From positions 1 through 25,259 of the forward strand of contig CALUQA010000172.1 in the NCBI GenBank assembly GCA_944322775.1: DNA of 25,259 nucleotides, written 5' to 3'. Shown here piece by piece: positions 16,301 to 23,452 of this stretch. Each line of letters begins with the position of its first letter. Position 1 is the first letter of the stretch. Under the pieces are notes generated by a model that saw only the letters and a list, made by a program, of their open reading frames with translations, ran no database searches and was not told the DNA's origin. The DNA is from an uncultured Elusimicrobiales bacterium (lineage in GTDB: Bacteria; Elusimicrobiota; Elusimicrobia; Elusimicrobiales; Elusimicrobiaceae). The translations under genes were made by a program, and so were the position numbers.

Positions 16301-18804
16301 TATTTGCCTCTAATAATGGCGACGGTACGGAAGTGTTTAAGTATTTATACGGTTCCGTGGCGGAATATAAAGAGCAGAACGATACGGCCAATGTGATGGA
16401 CCAGGCCTTAAACCTGACGTTTGATACCCGCCAGGTGTATGATGACAGCCTGTATGCCAACCGCAACTTTAGCTCCATGGATTTTACGCAGCACAAAGAG
16501 TTCCGCTTCTTGGTGTACAGCAAGCCGCAAAACGCCGGGAGTGAATTTTTCCTGCGTGTCGGTACGGACGAAAACTACGACAAAGTCATCGTTCCGCTGG
16601 ATTTCGGCACGGCCCAATGGCGCTTAATTTCTTTAAAAATGGTGGACAGCGACGGCGACGGCATTGCCGATACGCTGCAGAATGCCTCTAAAGAAGAATA
16701 CAACGTACGCGTGGTCAATCGCCGCGTTTCCGGCGGGATTATGAACTTTAAACAAGTCAGTATGATTGTGGCCGGCGTGGAAAAAGAAACAGACCCCGAC
16801 AACCCCGACGCTTATATCGGCACCGGCAGCGCCGGCGAGGTGTGGCTGAACGTGATTCACTTGGCAGAATCGGTCACCACAGAAGGCACCGCCTATAAAG
16901 TGGACGGCGCGGTGCGTTTGGACGGCTGGGGCAGCGCGGGTGCCAAATATAAACATATGGACGGCACCTTTCAAACACCGCTTACCGTGGCCAAAGAACA
17001 GGAAGTGACGGAAGAAGAATATTTCTTAAACGTGGACAAATTTAAAAACTTCCCCATGCAGGCCACGTTAAACCGCAGTACCACGGTTACCCCCAATGTG
17101 ACAGATACCGAAGATTACAACACCGTCAGCTCTTTGGATAAAGGCACGGTGGAGCGCCAGCGGGCCAATGTGCGCGGGGACTTTATTAAAGAAAACCTGC
17201 CCCAAATCGGTTTGCAATATACGTTGGAAGAAGTGGACTATAACATGCTGCAGCGCAAAGACAAAGCGCAGACGTATGCCGTTACCATGACGCACAACTC
17301 GCAAGGTGCGGTAAAAAGTTTAAACGCGGGCTATTCCTACACCGACACCACCATTGACTATGCCAAAGAAACGCATTTAACTTCCAGCAGCAATTACAAC
17401 ACGCAGGAAGAAACCCAGCGCATGAACTTTAAAATGAATTATGAGCCGACCAGTAATTTTAACATTACGCCCAACTACAGCCTGACGCAAAGCAAAGAAG
17501 AACGTACCAAATTTAAAACGCTGGAATCGGCCGACACCAACCGCTATCCCAAAGGCATGAACCAAAACGTGGGCTTTAACAGCACGTGGCGCATTGCCAA
17601 ATGGCTGGCGCCTTCGGTCAGCTATAGCATTTCCACCACGGAAACCAACAACCTGACGGAAAAGATTTTTAACCAAGGCAAAGCAGACGAAGAAGCCTAC
17701 GACATCGGCGAGTTAAAAAGCGTCAACCGCAATGCAGACGGCGGCGTGTCGCTTACGCTTAACGGCAACGAAATTTTGCCCAAAAGCAAACTGTTCAAAA
17801 GCTTTGTCATTTCGTCGAGCTACCGACTGCAGGACGCAGACTCCTGGAGTTATGTGGACGAAGGGTTTGACTCCCGGGCAGATTTGTGGATTCGCTCTTC
17901 CCTTTCCGGCACGGGCAAGCATTCTAATTTGCAAAGCTTGATTTTACGCGATACGTTTACTTCTTCCCAACGTTGGTCGCCGCTTGCGGAATATAATTTG
18001 AACGGGGCGCTTTCCCCGCTTAAAACCATTTCCATTTTAAACAACTTCACCCACAGTATCCAGCAAAACAACCAAACGGGCACGGAATATGAGTCCAAAA
18101 GTTTAACGCTGCCGGATCTGGTGTTTTCCATTTCCGACGTGGAAAAATTCTTCTACGGCGGACGTTGGATCAGCTCCACCAACATTAAACTGCGCTACGC
18201 CGAGGTGGAAAATACGACCGTTGACAGCAAAGAACAACTGGAGCGCAAATACGGCGGCGACCTGCGCTTCTTGCTTTTTAATATGTTTGATACGGTGCTG
18301 GTATATGACAAGCAAACTTCCAACTCCGACGATTTGCGCGCCTTCCAAAGCCTGGAAGCCATTGACGGGGAAGACTTCTCCGCCCAGACCTCTTTTTATC
18401 TGGGCAACTGGCGTTTTACCCCCAAAGTGGTGTACAGCAATTACGAAAAACGCCTGGTGCGCGGCCAGCTGAGCGAAAGCCACAAAGAAGTAACCCCCAG
18501 CTTAAACGTCCGTTTGGACTTTAACCTGCCGCGCGGTATTAAACTGCCTTTTATCAACCGCATGTACAATGCCACCAACCGCGTTATTTGGAACACGACC
18601 ATTGCCTATACCACGCGGGAGTCGCCCGTAGAAGTAAAAGACAACTATAATCTGCTGGACATTACGTCTTCTTTGGATTATGAAATTTCACAGAACCTGC
18701 GTTTAAACCTGGCCGGCTCTGTGCAATGGCTTAAACACGCCTATGTGGAAACAGAAGATTACATGGCCTATAACTTGGGTGCCAATATTACAATCCAGTT
18801 TTAA
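13360..18804 (+). CDS. SprA-like giant outer-membrane beta-barrel (type IX translocon family)
   Basis: The 1814-aa protein has a signal peptide (1-24, ending LQA) and then a region (about 98-250) that follows the SprA N-terminal domain closely. This includes the GRYVIGFKLDAKR strand, EMQLKMQGKILDRIFVDIDY, LSVAYRGKPGELVQSAEFGD and LFGAKVHLQHKNLDLNIIGSQ. Two copies of the SprA-type unit GxDYxxDYxxGxxxF lie near 328-362 and 503-545. Two Asp-rich, possibly Ca-binding loops occur near 857-876 (DLNKNGKYDAEDY) and 1096-1106 (DSDGDGIADTL). The remainder is alternating polar/aromatic beta sequence ending in ITIQF. SprA forms the 36-strand pore of type IX secretion in Bacteroidota; those proteins are often about 2,400 aa, so this is shorter. 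No GldKLMN, PorV or SprE gene is nearby. Family membership is well supported; a secretion role here is inference. Confidence 0.83.
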   Translation: MKTARLVLCLFLIPQLLFGPYLQAETLPYQLVDRDKYDLFEDDRKAQAEQELIIEDAPDDAQLLKYTNEFWRQAVTAVEGDYSLDKEPEPIPDLTLLNPTLSLPLYGTNVALTGRYVIGFKLDAKRYTQDANNNIEDRNVRNFEMQQEMQLKMQGKILDRIFVDIDYDDKREEEKTLSVAYRGKPGELVQSAEFGDINLSLPQTEFIAYEKQLFGAKVHLQHKNLDLNIIGSQTKGSSKQKQFVGSSVFEIVTLKDTDYVRRTYYDLTFGTNIAGLPGNSWSLDMGSIATASEEVYVDTNTTTGDYVPVSLQARDYATGQVVHSGTFKLLQRGVDYTVDYTRGIIQFTSAQTAASVIAVNYQNSAGKWLSDNQNQPYVIKTANEKYIYSSAEIGYQLEMKTFYNIGAQQITRDNGKGNFLLNLLDANGQEVGYNANPQQVYPNTIDVDFDKGVFELQSRMTDDLGLYNATPVSSKNRTFQVEYTSTVKTYFVEAGIVVESESVRLNGAQLQRNNDYYIDYTSGYLTIYDGERITENSVIDITYDTTGGSSSNNSLIGGRLDYKLFDKIKLGATALKEGWDQPDTVPQVGNYAQDLLVYGADINAKDLNVADNLSVDFGAEVAHSVKNENAFGYAMVDSMNEATIQTAGSNIFYDWTIAANPNGKPAFIDSVAWDTQELPMLEINPNAVGTYNEKQQVLVINYDFTDIMTKKAPDGSSLQDHDEISIVYPLSTSGVDLSDKTSFELTMLGEGSTTAAPQIDITFGNISEYSDSINPAVGPENLVANGYGMLTSCSPTTTEEGGTLIGAPKTEDVNCLTTLAPNEDQGWWFTNPDGTVVRFNPFVNNQFNPERQPNGRIDSQDLNKNGKYDAEDYTVGGHFGYGGMAIEGLTNSSLAYNGWQTFTSPLNIADSAKGNWTAVRHLRITLKLTDEMKAQGRYKGTVKIANVSLSGTAWNPQEGIEPEQLSVSGINNVDNTNYVPIFASNNGDGTEVFKYLYGSVAEYKEQNDTANVMDQALNLTFDTRQVYDDSLYANRNFSSMDFTQHKEFRFLVYSKPQNAGSEFFLRVGTDENYDKVIVPLDFGTAQWRLISLKMVDSDGDGIADTLQNASKEEYNVRVVNRRVSGGIMNFKQVSMIVAGVEKETDPDNPDAYIGTGSAGEVWLNVIHLAESVTTEGTAYKVDGAVRLDGWGSAGAKYKHMDGTFQTPLTVAKEQEVTEEEYFLNVDKFKNFPMQATLNRSTTVTPNVTDTEDYNTVSSLDKGTVERQRANVRGDFIKENLPQIGLQYTLEEVDYNMLQRKDKAQTYAVTMTHNSQGAVKSLNAGYSYTDTTIDYAKETHLTSSSNYNTQEETQRMNFKMNYEPTSNFNITPNYSLTQSKEERTKFKTLESADTNRYPKGMNQNVGFNSTWRIAKWLAPSVSYSISTTETNNLTEKIFNQGKADEEAYDIGELKSVNRNADGGVSLTLNGNEILPKSKLFKSFVISSSYRLQDADSWSYVDEGFDSRADLWIRSSLSGTGKHSNLQSLILRDTFTSSQRWSPLAEYNLNGALSPLKTISILNNFTHSIQQNNQTGTEYESKSLTLPDLVFSISDVEKFFYGGRWISSTNIKLRYAEVENTTVDSKEQLERKYGGDLRFLLFNMFDTVLVYDKQTSNSDDLRAFQSLEAIDGEDFSAQTSFYLGNWRFTPKVVYSNYEKRLVRGQLSESHKEVTPSLNVRLDFNLPRGIKLPFINRMYNATNRVIWNTTIAYTTRESPVEVKDNYNLLDITSSLDYEISQNLRLNLAGSVQWLKHAYVETEDYMAYNLGANITIQF

Positions 18805-18817
18805 GTACGCCAAGGAT

Positions 18818-19525
18818 ATGCTGCTGCATGTGCTGCTGCCGCGCACCTGCTATGCGTGCGGCAAAGATTTGCCCTTTCGCTGTGAAGAAGCCTTGTGCCT
18901 CTCTTGCGCCCAACAAGTGCGTTTTGTGCCTGCGGGGCTGTATTGCCGGCGCTGCGGGCAACCCTTGCCGCAGGGCGGGGCGCATTGTTTTCATTGCCGC
19001 GGCAGCAAAGCAAACAATTATAAATGCAGTTTTATTCGCTCGGCTGTGGTGTTTGGGCCGCAGGTGCGCGCGGTGGTGCATGCGTTTAAATATGCCCATC
19101 AAACCTATTTGGCGGCCTATTTGGGCGCTTGGCTGGGGCGGGCCTGGCCGTCTTTTAAAGAGTTGCATGCCGCCCAAGTGCTCGTGCCGGTGCCGCTTTA
19201 TCCGTCCAAATACAAAAAGCGGGGTTATAACCAGTCGGCTTTATTGGCCCGTCAATTGGGGCGTTTGACGGGCATTGCCATAGATGAACGCAGCCTTTGC
19301 CGCACGCGCAATACCCCCAGCCAGACGGGGTTTGGCCGCCAAGCACGCATGGAAAACATGAAAGACGCTTTTGTCTGCCGTCAGCCGCAAGCGGTAAAAG
19401 GCAAGGTGGTGCTATTAATAGATGACGTGGCCACCACCGGAGCCACGTTGGAGGCCTGCGCCGCGGCATTAAAGCAAGCCGGCGCCAAACAGGTGATGGC
19501 CTACACGTTGGCGCGGGAAATGTAA
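18818..19525 (+). CDS. comF: ComF family protein (zinc finger plus phosphoribosyltransferase domain)
   Basis: The 235-aa product has four CxxC pairs in its first 60 residues (Cys11/14, 27/30, 43/46, 57/60), the double zinc-finger of ComF/GntX proteins. A type I phosphoribosyltransferase fold follows, with the PRPP-binding motif VVLLIDDVATTGAT (197-210) and RGYNQSALLA before it. ComFC is needed for DNA uptake in naturally competent bacteria and has been tied to recombination and repair steps; the reaction is not established. The ATG at 18818 lies 13 nt after the sprA-like stop. AAGGA sits unusually close to it, so translation may depend on ribosomes finishing the upstream gene. A start at 18743 inside that gene would add unrelated residues and is rejected. 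Confidence 0.88.
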   Translation: MLLHVLLPRTCYACGKDLPFRCEEALCLSCAQQVRFVPAGLYCRRCGQPLPQGGAHCFHCRGSKANNYKCSFIRSAVVFGPQVRAVVHAFKYAHQTYLAAYLGAWLGRAWPSFKELHAAQVLVPVPLYPSKYKKRGYNQSALLARQLGRLTGIAIDERSLCRTRNTPSQTGFGRQARMENMKDAFVCRQPQAVKGKVVLLIDDVATTGATLEACAAALKQAGAKQVMAYTLAREM

Positions 19526-19557
19526 TCCGTGGGCCTTTGCATGCCTCTGCCAGGGGT

Positions 19558-19593
19558 TTGGTGGCACAGCCTAAAATTAATATAATGAAATAT
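19558..19593 (+). promoter_or_regulatory. Promoter of waaA (leaderless)
   Basis: TTGGTG (19558-19563), a 17-bp spacer and a perfect TATAAT (19581-19586) are followed seven bases later by ATG (19594). The predicted start is 19593. An earlier ATG (19585) overlaps the -10 box itself and so cannot be in this transcript. Confidence 0.5.
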
Positions 19594-20874
19594 ATGGGTA
19601 ATTTTCTGTTGTTTCTAACCAATTTAGCCTTTCCCTTTGCCGCCGCAGGCGTATTGCTGGGGTTCTTGTTCTCTGCGCGCCGGCGGGTGCTTAAAACCCT
19701 AAAACAGGAGCTAAAAGAACGCTTCGCGCTGGAAGATCCCTCCGCCATTATACAGGGCGCGCTATGGGTGCATTGCGCCAGCGTGGGGGAGGTAAAATCC
19801 GTCGCGGGGCTGCTTAAGGAACTAAAAGCTTTTTATAAAAAAGACATTTTGCTTACCACCAGCACCGCCGCCGGCAAAGCTGAAGCCGAAAAAAATCCCA
19901 CCATTACCCAAGCTCTTTTGGTCCCGCTGGATTTTTACCCCAATGTACGCCGTTTCTTGCGCGCGGCGCGGCCGCACCGCCTGTTTATTGTAGAGCGTGA
20001 AATTTGGCCCAACATGATAGCCGCCTGCGAAAAAGAAAACGTGCCGGTAATCTTGCTTAATGCCCGCATTTCCCGCAAAAGCACAAAAGCCTATCATTAT
20101 GTGCTGCCTCTTTTTAAAATGCTTTTTAGCCACGTGGGCCTGGCTTGCATGCAAGACCAAGACGCCGCCCGCCGCTACGCCAGCCTGGGCCTTCCGCAGA
20201 AGCGTATTTTTGTGTGCGGCAACGTAAAGTATGACACGCTAAACGACCAGCCCGCCAAATTGAAAGAAGCCAAAGCTTTAATTAAAAAGCTGGGCTGGAC
20301 GCAGGCCCCCGTTTTGGTGTGCGGCAGCACCCACCCGCAAGAAGAAGAACTGATTTTAAAAAATGCCCCCGCTTGGGCGGAGCAGGGCATAAAAATTATT
20401 TTTGCCCCGCGCCATTTGGAACGGCGCGAAGAAATTAAAGTGGCCCTTAAAAAACAGCCGTTGGCCTATGGTATGTTAAGCGATAAAAAATTGCCGCAAA
20501 ACTGCGCCATCGTGTGCGCAGATACCATGGGTTTTTTGCAGTCTTTATATGCCTGCGCCGGTTTGGCTTTTGTGGGGGGGAGCATTGCCCCGCGCGGTGC
20601 GCATAACTTGCTGGAGCCGGCCATTTTGGGCAAAACCGTTTTGTTTGGTAAAAGCTTCTACAACACGCCCGACACCGCCCATGCGCTTTTGTCGCACGGC
20701 GGCGGGGTGCTGGTAGATGAAAACAATTTTGGCGCGACTGTTTCCCGCTTGTTTAAGGAACCGGCCGTGCTGGAAAATATGGCCGCCAAAGCGCGGCAAA
20801 CGGCCCTGGGTTTTAAAGGGGCAACTCAAAAAATTATGGAAGCGGTGAAAAATTATGAACGAAAATCAACCTAA
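19594..20874 (+). CDS. waaA: 3-deoxy-D-manno-octulosonic acid (Kdo) transferase WaaA/KdtA
   Basis: WaaA adds Kdo from CMP-Kdo to lipid A precursors at the inner face of the inner membrane, linking lipid A to the core. The 426-aa product starts with a hydrophobic anchor (about 3-27), followed by the GT30 N-domain with the catalytic motif VHCASVGE (Glu66). It also has TSTAAGKAEA, the FIVEREIWPN motif, VCGNVKYD, GSTHPQEEE and the CMP-Kdo-binding FVGGSIAPRGAHNLLEPA (about 325-342). Length is standard. The ATG at 19594 is preferred on the promoter position and because it gives a family-like N-terminus. In-frame starts at 19585 and 19537 exist, and none has a ribosome-binding site. Its end overlaps the next gene by 20 nt. 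Confidence 0.95.
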   Translation: MGNFLLFLTNLAFPFAAAGVLLGFLFSARRRVLKTLKQELKERFALEDPSAIIQGALWVHCASVGEVKSVAGLLKELKAFYKKDILLTTSTAAGKAEAEKNPTITQALLVPLDFYPNVRRFLRAARPHRLFIVEREIWPNMIAACEKENVPVILLNARISRKSTKAYHYVLPLFKMLFSHVGLACMQDQDAARRYASLGLPQKRIFVCGNVKYDTLNDQPAKLKEAKALIKKLGWTQAPVLVCGSTHPQEEELILKNAPAWAEQGIKIIFAPRHLERREEIKVALKKQPLAYGMLSDKKLPQNCAIVCADTMGFLQSLYACAGLAFVGGSIAPRGAHNLLEPAILGKTVLFGKSFYNTPDTAHALLSHGGGVLVDENNFGATVSRLFKEPAVLENMAAKARQTALGFKGATQKIMEAVKNYERKST

Positions 20875-22390
20875 GATTTTGGTGGTGCGTTTGTCTTCGT
20901 TGGGTGACATTGTTCTTTCGTCGCCGGTATATAAAAATTTAAAGGCCAAATGGCCTAACAGCCACATTACGCTGCTGGTCAAACCCCAGTTTGCCCAGGT
21001 GCTGGCCGGCCACCCGGATATTGACGAAATTATGGTGGCCAAAAAAGGCCTTTGGGCCAATATCCGCCAAGTGCGTGCGGGCCATTTTACGCATTATTTG
21101 GATTTACATTCCAACTTAAAAAGCATTTTAATCGGCTTTTTCAGCCGTATTCCCAACAAGCTGCGCTATCACAAAAACCCAGTGGCGCGCCGGCTGTATG
21201 TGAAATTTAAAAAGAACTCCCCCGTGCTGGAAAAACATACGCTGGACAAATATTTGGAAACGCTCAAAGGTTGGGACGTGCCCGTCAAATATAAAAACCC
21301 CGAACTGGGCGACTGGGCTTATAAACACGCTAATTTGGACGGCAAAAAAATTAATAAAATCGGCATTTTCCAAACTTCGTTTATCGGCGACAGCGTACTG
21401 ACCACGCCGCTTATCCAAAAGACGGCCAAGCTGTTCCCCGACACCAAAATCGTGGTCATCACCCGTCCGCAGACGGAAGATATCTTCCGCCCGATGAAAG
21501 AAGTGGACCAGATTATTTTAAACGATAAAAAAGGCTGGAACAAAATTTTTGGCGTGTGGAAAACCGCCAAAGCCATTAAAGAAGCCGGCATTGATATTTT
21601 GCTGGTGCCGCACCGCAGCTTCCGCAGTGCGCTGATTGCCTGGCTCAGCCGCGTGCCCATACGTATCGGCTTTACTTCCAGCGAAGGGTGGTTCCTCTAC
21701 ACCAAGACCATTCCGTTTAACTGGATGATACACGACGCTGAACGCAACCTGTCTTTGCTGCACGGCATTGTGAAAGAAAACTTTAAGGCCGAAAAACTGA
21801 ACATGCGCTATGCGCCCTCGGCCGAAGAAAACGTGGCCCGCCTGATGAAGGATTTTAATTTGGAAGGCAAAACGCTTATCGGCATTCACCCGGGCTCTGC
21901 CTGGCCGACCAAATGCTGGCCGTTTGAAAACTTTGCCGAACTGATCAGCCGCATTGAAACGGAACTGCACTTGCAGACGGTCATTGTGGGCGGCGGCAAA
22001 AAAGACGCCGACCTGGGCGAAAAGCTGTGCCAAATTTCCCAGGGGCATTGCGCCAATTTGTGCGGCAAAACCAGCTTGGCCGATTTGATGGCCCTGATGC
22101 CGCATTTTAAATTGTTTATCACCAACGATTCCGGCCCGATGCACATTGCCACGGCTTTCAACGTGCCCACGCTGGCCATCTTCGGCCCGACCACGCGTGA
22201 ACTGGGCTTCTTCCCGTATGGGCATGGCCACCGCGTGCTGGAAGTAAAGGGCCTGGACTGCCGCCCCTGCGCCTTGCACGGCGGCAAAAAGTGTCCGCAG
22301 GGCCACTTTAAATGCATGCGCTTAATTACGCCCGACATTGTGTTTGAAAACGTAAAAGAAATGCTGAAGGAAAACGGCGTGATTAAATAA
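20855..22390 (+). CDS. Glycosyltransferase family 9 (heptosyltransferase-like) with duplicated N-terminal domain
   Basis: GT9 enzymes such as WaaC/WaaF transfer heptose from ADP-heptose to the LPS core and are usually about 350 aa. This 511-aa protein has two consecutive copies of the GT9 N-terminal Rossmann half: residues about 7-150 (LSSLGDIVLSSPVYKNLKAK at 13-32) and about 167-330 (TSFIGDSVLTTPLIQKTAKL at 174-193). Each has the conserved GD (Asp18 and Asp179). A single C-terminal half follows (about 338-511) with HPGSAWPTKCWP (345-356), NDSGPMH (424-430) and the Cys-rich LDCRPCALHGGKKC. The second N-half and C-half should form the working enzyme; the first may be a regulatory or pairing module. 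It follows waaA with a 20-nt overlap, a GGTGA ribosome-binding site inside waaA and a terminator after it. The acceptor sugar is unknown. Confidence 0.88.
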   Translation: MNENQPKILVVRLSSLGDIVLSSPVYKNLKAKWPNSHITLLVKPQFAQVLAGHPDIDEIMVAKKGLWANIRQVRAGHFTHYLDLHSNLKSILIGFFSRIPNKLRYHKNPVARRLYVKFKKNSPVLEKHTLDKYLETLKGWDVPVKYKNPELGDWAYKHANLDGKKINKIGIFQTSFIGDSVLTTPLIQKTAKLFPDTKIVVITRPQTEDIFRPMKEVDQIILNDKKGWNKIFGVWKTAKAIKEAGIDILLVPHRSFRSALIAWLSRVPIRIGFTSSEGWFLYTKTIPFNWMIHDAERNLSLLHGIVKENFKAEKLNMRYAPSAEENVARLMKDFNLEGKTLIGIHPGSAWPTKCWPFENFAELISRIETELHLQTVIVGGGKKDADLGEKLCQISQGHCANLCGKTSLADLMALMPHFKLFITNDSGPMHIATAFNVPTLAIFGPTTRELGFFPYGHGHRVLEVKGLDCRPCALHGGKKCPQGHFKCMRLITPDIVFENVKEMLKENGVIK

Positions 22391-22402
22391 ATTTAGCCGC
22401 AC

Positions 22403-22434
22403 AAAAAAGCCGCTCTTTACAGAGCGGCTTTTTT
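22403..22434. terminator. Bidirectional rho-independent terminator, GT9 gene / rnpB
   Basis: GCCGCTCT (22409-22416) and AGAGCGGC (22421-22428) enclose a TTAC loop, with six A residues before and six T residues after. It ends the plus-strand waaA-GT9 transcript and, on the minus strand, RNase P RNA, whose P1 helix ends at 22441. Confidence 0.9.
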
Positions 22435-22440
22435 ATTGTT

Positions 22441-22772
22441 TTGACGGCCTATACCCCAGATTCTGTCGGCCCTTGCGGACCGTGAGAACCATTACTCTAA
22501 GCGGCCTACTCTGCCTCTGACGCGGGACACGTATGGGCATATTTGGCCTTGCTCCCTGCGGGGTTTGCCCTGCCGCACGCGTTGCCTTGTGCGCGGTGCG
22601 CTCTTACCGCACCATTTCACCCTTACCCGAAGGCGGTATGTTTTCTGTGGCACTTTCCGTCCGCACGGCTTTTGCCCCGTGCGGCCCTTGCTTTCGCAAG
22701 GCGCATTTCCCTGCGGAGTCCGGAAGTTCCTCCTAAGGCTGTTACGCCAAAGGCGGCTCTCTGGGCCGTCAA
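22441..22772 (-). ncRNA. rnpB: RNase P RNA (bacterial type A-like)
   Basis: The catalytic RNA of RNase P, which trims tRNA 5' ends. Read on the minus strand it contains, in order, the conserved block GAGGAACTTCCGGACTCC, the ACAGAAAACATACCGCC of P4, GGTAAGGGTGAAA and GGTGCGGTAAGAGCGCACCG. GGAGCAAGGCCAAATA and the terminal GACAGAATCTGGGGTATAGGCC follow. The ends are fixed by the P1 helix: TTGACGGCC (22772-22764) pairs perfectly with GGCCGTCAA (22449-22441), giving about 332 nt. In the first block AACTT replaces the more usual AAAGT. It starts 21 nt after the rnhA stop with no convincing -10 box, so it may be made from the rnhA transcript. Confidence 0.95.
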
Positions 22773-22793
22773 ATGCTTTGCCGCTATGGGCGG

Positions 22794-23408
22794 CTAAAAA
22801 TCGTCAAACAGCGAAGGCTGCGCGGCCTGTGTTTTTGCCGCGGCCTTTTTTTTAGCGGCCGGTTTTTGCGCCGCGGTCTGTACAGGCGGCAGCGGCGTAT
22901 TGGCTTGCGCGTGGTGCACCGGCTCCACTTTTACCCCGTTGACCGTATTGTCCGTTTGCGCCGCAGGCGGCACAAATGGGGTTAAATTTACAATGGGGTT
23001 AAAACCCACCGACTGTTTTAAATCCATGGCTTTGTTGGCCAGGGCGTCGGGCTCTTTGTTTAAATGGCGCAACACGTGGCGAATGCTTATTTTAAACGGC
23101 CTAGCCAGCGTGCGTATTTCCTGCATGCGGGCGGCCAAATCCGGGTGTTTTATTTTATATTCGCCCAAATATTGTTTGACCAGGAGCAAAGAGTCCGAAA
23201 TAATATCCAGCTCTTTGGCGCCCAGTTCGCTGGCTTTTATCAGCGCCAGCCTTAGAGCGGTGTATTCGGCCTGGTTATTGGTGCAATGCGGGATAAAATA
23301 CCCTTCCTGAGAGAGTATCTTGCCGTTTTGGTCTTTAATGACAAAAGCCGAAGCCCCCGGCCCGGGGTTGCCGCGGCTTCCGCCGTCTATGTTTATGGTT
23401 ACGCGCAT
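22794..23408 (-). CDS. rnhA: Ribonuclease HI with C-terminal extension
   Basis: RNase HI cuts RNA in RNA-DNA hybrids (R-loops, primers). Residues 1-130 form the RNase H fold with the four acidic catalytic positions: Asp8 in IDGGSRGNPG, Glu48 in NNQAEYTAL, Asp72 in SDSLLLV and Asp121 in EPDALANKAMD. This is the short RVT_3-type form without the basic protrusion of E. coli RNase HI. Residues 131-204 are an added Pro/Ala/Lys-rich tail, probably disordered, ending QPSLFDDF. QPSLF (197-201) fits the Q-x-S/D-L-F sliding-clamp-binding pattern. A TAAAAT box (23420-23415) six bases before the ATG predicts a leaderless mRNA. rnpB lies just downstream. Confidence 0.92.
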   Translation of the reverse strand: MRVTINIDGGSRGNPGPGASAFVIKDQNGKILSQEGYFIPHCTNNQAEYTALRLALIKASELGAKELDIISDSLLLVKQYLGEYKIKHPDLAARMQEIRTLARPFKISIRHVLRHLNKEPDALANKAMDLKQSVGFNPIVNLTPFVPPAAQTDNTVNGVKVEPVHHAQANTPLPPVQTAAQKPAAKKKAAAKTQAAQPSLFDDF

Positions 23409-23423
23409 AAAGTTATTTTAGCA
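23408..23423 (-). promoter_or_regulatory. Extended -10 promoter element of rnhA (leaderless)
   Basis: On the minus strand TGC (23423-23421) followed by TAAAAT (23420-23415) is an extended -10 box. The predicted start, seven bases after it, is the A of the ATG at 23408. It lies in the 44-bp gap after the permease gene; no -35 box is evident. Confidence 0.45.
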
Positions 23424-23452
23424 AATGCCTTTGCGGCTTTGCTGTGAAAGGC

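Noticed and set aside
22779..22807. TTGACG at the end of rnhA as the rnpB -35 box
   Set aside because: At 16-18 bp spacing the bases are GCGGCA-like, with no acceptable -10 element.
22533..22985. Several overlapping plus-strand frames of 67-96 codons
   Set aside because: They fall on the complement of RNase P RNA and of rnhA; no ribosome-binding sites, and the RNA identification explains the sequence.
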